Shown here piece by piece: positions 62,001 through 64,000 of a stretch of DNA of 64,000 nt. Numbering within the stretch: the first letter of the stretch is position 1; each line of letters begins with the position of its first letter. The stretch comes from Aquisalimonas sp. 2447 (GTDB lineage Bacteria; Pseudomonadota; Gammaproteobacteria; Nitrococcales; Aquisalimonadaceae). Location: the NCBI RefSeq assembly GCF_012044895.1, contig NZ_CP050695.1, positions 2,448,501 to 2,512,500 of the forward strand, written 5' to 3'. The translations under genes and the position numbers were made by a program. The notes beneath the pieces are model-generated. The model worked only from the letters and a program-made list of their open reading frames with translations, was not told where the DNA came from and did no database searches.

Positions 62001-64000
62001 TTATCCGGAAACAGGGCAGGAGCGACGGTGCGCTCCGGTGACGGGTCCGGTCCCGTCCGCGTCGTCGCCGCCCAGCGCGATCAGCGCATCGGCGGCAACG
62101 GCGCCGCGTCCGGCAGGCCGGACGATGAGTGGGTTGACGTCCAGTTCCACCAGACGATCCGCCTCGGCGACGGCATAGTCCGCCACGGAGAGGCAGGCAG
62201 TCACGGCGGCGGCCATGTCACCGGCCTCACCGCCGCGAAAACCGAGCATCTGCTGGCCGGCGCCGGTGGACTCCAGTGCCTCGCGCACTTGCGCCGCGCT
62301 GGTGGGCAGCAGCACGGTTCGGACGTCGGCCATGAGTTCCGCGAGCACGCCCCCACTGCCAACCACCAGCACCGGCCCCACCAGCGGATCACGCTTCACG
62401 CCGACGATGAGTTCCGCCACGGCGTCAGTCACCATGCCTTCCACCAGCCAGCGCTCGGCGTGCAGGCCCTGGTGCGCCAGGCGTTCACGCATGCCGGTCA
62501 CCGCCGACCGCGCGGCAACCGCACCGGCGACATTCACGGCCACGGCCCCGGCATCGCTCTTGTGTGCAAGGTCCGGGACCAGCGCCTTGATCACCACCGG
62601 ATAGCCGATGCGCGCCGCGGCCTCGGCCACCGCCTCCTCACGGCATACTTCGCCCTGCGGCACCGGGAGGCCCCGGGCCGCAAGCGTCGCCTTGCTGGCC
62701 GATTCATCCAGCGCTGTCCCGGGCTGGACTCCCGCCGACACGCCCCCGGCCGGGCCCGGCCAAGGGCCGCCCCGCGCCAGCAGATGCCCACGCAGGGTGG
62801 CGTACCGGCTGGCATGACCCAGCGCACGGCAGCCCTCGGCCAACCCCTGGAGGGGCGCCACACCGGCCGCGAAGCACGCGCCCCGTGCGGCATCGGGCAG
62901 CGCCTCCGGCAGGGTACTCAAGACCACGGCGGGGGTATTCCCGCGGCCCGCGGCCGCCAGGTAGCCGTCCAGGGCCGCACGCCAGTTGCCGGCGGTGCCG
63001 TCGTCCGACGGCGGAAAGTCCAGGAGCAGCACACCGGTATCCGCACCGGTGGCCAGCGCGGCTTCGAAACCCCTGGCGCAGGCCACCGCATCGCCCCAGA
63101 TCCGCGTATTGTAGTCCAGCGGGTTGCCCACACTGGCCGGCGGAATCCGGAATGCCTCGGCCAGCGCCGGTACGCGCTCGGCCGGTGGCGCCGGCAGCGT
63201 GAGCCCCGCCGCGGCCAGCAGGTCGCCCATGAGTGCGGCTTCACCCCCCGAGCACGACAGGGACAGCACTGCGGGCCCGGCCAGCGGCCCGTTGACGGCG
63301 AACAGCTTCAGGGTCTCCAGCCACTCCGCCAGCGTGCGCGCCCGGACGATCCCGAGACTCTCGAAGAGGGCATCGAACACGGCGTCGGAGCCGGTCAGCA
63401 CCGCCGTGTGGCTCATGGAAGCGCGACTGCCGGCTTCCGACGCCCCGACCTTCAACGCCACCAGCGGCACACCCTGTTGCAGGGCGCGGGTGGCGGCCGC
63501 GGCGAAGCGGGCGGCGTCATCGAGCCCCTCGATGAACAGGCCGATGGCGGACACCCGCGGGTCGTCCAGCAGGGCGTCAATGAAATCGGCGATCTCGAGC
63601 TGCGCCTGGTTGCCGGTGCCGATCACGCAGGCCAGCGGCACGCCGCGCTGCTCGAAGGTGGCGTTCAGGGCGATGTTGCCGCTCTGGCTGATCACGGCCA
63701 CGCCGGCGTCGACGCGCTCACCGCCGTGCTCGTCGGGCCACAGAGCAACCCCGTCCAGATAGTTGAGGATGCCGTGGCAGTTCGGGCCCAAGAGGGCGCA
63801 GTCGCCGGCCGCATCCACCAGCGCCCGCTGCAGGGCGTCGTCGCCCTCTTCCCGGAAGCCGGCAGCAAAGCAGACGCCGCCGCCTGCGCCGCGGGCATTC
63901 AGCGCGGCGAACACGTCGGGACAGGCCTCGGCCGGCGTCGCCACTAGTGCGGCATCGGGCACTTCCGGGAGTGTTGCCACACCGGAGAAACAGGTCCGGC
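62001..64000 (-). CDS. NDP-forming acyl-CoA synthetase, fused subunits (5' end cut by window edge)
   Basis: The visible 666 codons cover the end of the CoA-binding domain (TCFSGVATLPEVPDAALVATPAE), the flavodoxin-like ligase domain with NCHGILNYLDG and AVISQSGNIAL, the phospho-histidine loop SRASMSHTAVLTGSD, and a C-terminal ATP-grasp domain (IGYPVVIKALVPDLAHKSDAG). This fused alpha-beta plan belongs to acetate-CoA ligase (ADP-forming) type enzymes. The substrate is unknown. It is upstream of and probably co-transcribed with the CaiX-like gene, so it may handle an acid connected with carnitine or betaine esters. Confidence 0.9.
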   Translation of the reverse strand, partial: RTCFSGVATLPEVPDAALVATPAEACPDVFAALNARGAGGGVCFAAGFREEGDDALQRALVDAAGDCALLGPNCHGILNYLDGVALWPDEHGGERVDAGVAVISQSGNIALNATFEQRGVPLACVIGTGNQAQLEIADFIDALLDDPRVSAIGLFIEGLDDAARFAAAATRALQQGVPLVALKVGASEAGSRASMSHTAVLTGSDAVFDALFESLGIVRARTLAEWLETLKLFAVNGPLAGPAVLSLSCSGGEAALMGDLLAAAGLTLPAPPAERVPALAEAFRIPPASVGNPLDYNTRIWGDAVACARGFEAALATGADTGVLLLDFPPSDDGTAGNWRAALDGYLAAAGRGNTPAVVLSTLPEALPDAARGACFAAGVAPLQGLAEGCRALGHASRYATLRGHLLARGGPWPGPAGGVSAGVQPGTALDESASKATLAARGLPVPQGEVCREEAVAEAAARIGYPVVIKALVPDLAHKSDAGAVAVNVAGAVAARSAVTGMRERLAHQGLHAERWLVEGMVTDAVAELIVGVKRDPLVGPVLVVGSGGVLAELMADVRTVLLPTSAAQVREALESTGAGQQMLGFRGGEAGDMAAAVTACLSVADYAVAEADRLVELDVNPLIVRPAGRGAVAADALIALGGDDADGTGPVTGAHRRSCPVSG

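Overview
The window is dense, GC-rich chromosomal DNA (about two thirds G+C by eye) from a respiratory, heterotrophic gammaproteobacterium. The nar-ppiC-hyp-moeA order, the MerR-type LiuR regulator, the TssJKLM secretion genes and the P. aeruginosa-like carnitine cluster all fit a Pseudomonas, Halomonas or Ectothiorhodospiraceae-like lineage. The exact genus cannot be read from the sequence. Both edge genes are cut: moeA on the left and an NDP-forming acyl-CoA synthetase on the right. No rRNA, tRNA, CRISPR array or phage gene was seen.

1-20.4 kb holds anaerobic nitrate respiration. The membrane nitrate reductase narGHJI (minus strand) is followed by a parvulin isomerase, a small conserved protein and molybdopterin gene moeA. 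Upstream lie a universal stress protein and four NarK-family transporter genes. One transporter is split by a 1054-bp IS1595-type element with an 8-bp target duplication; removing the element restores the reading frame exactly. The divergent narX-narL pair senses nitrate/nitrite. FNR/Anr boxes precede narG and both narK groups, and a NarL-like 7-2-7 site precedes one narK group.

20.4-36.8 kb holds acyl-CoA and branched-chain catabolism. An orphan SDR dehydrogenase is followed by a Liv-type ABC importer with a long-chain-type acyl-CoA ligase embedded in the operon. Then comes a leucine/isovalerate (liu) operon: liuR, liuA, liuB, liuC and liuD, with liuE after a repeat-rich gap. A 20-bp operator upstream of the importer operon matches 19 of 20 bases of the one between liuR and a divergent thioesterase, so importer and liu pathway probably form one regulon.

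37-44 kb holds mixed housekeeping genes: serine deaminase, an AEC transporter, a TetR regulator, a double-hotdog thioesterase, exported MsrA and MsrB, an alpha/beta hydrolase and an unknown secreted protein.

44-56 kb holds a partial type VI secretion locus (FHA protein, TssJ, TssK, TssL, TssM, TagF, PP2C phosphatase, divergent Ser/Thr kinase). The sheath, tube and baseplate genes are absent here. tssL appears frameshifted just before its OmpA domain. A RES/Xre toxin-antitoxin pair follows.

56-64 kb holds a lipoprotein of unknown function and a carnitine degradation cluster (cdhC, cdhA, cdhB, cdhR, a CaiX-like binding protein) beside the acyl-CoA synthetase.

A family of dispersed bipartite palindromic elements of roughly 64-110 bp (ends CGTAGGG and CCCTACG) sits only between genes, in both orientations. 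In three places a gene or gene pair is boxed by two oppositely oriented copies.
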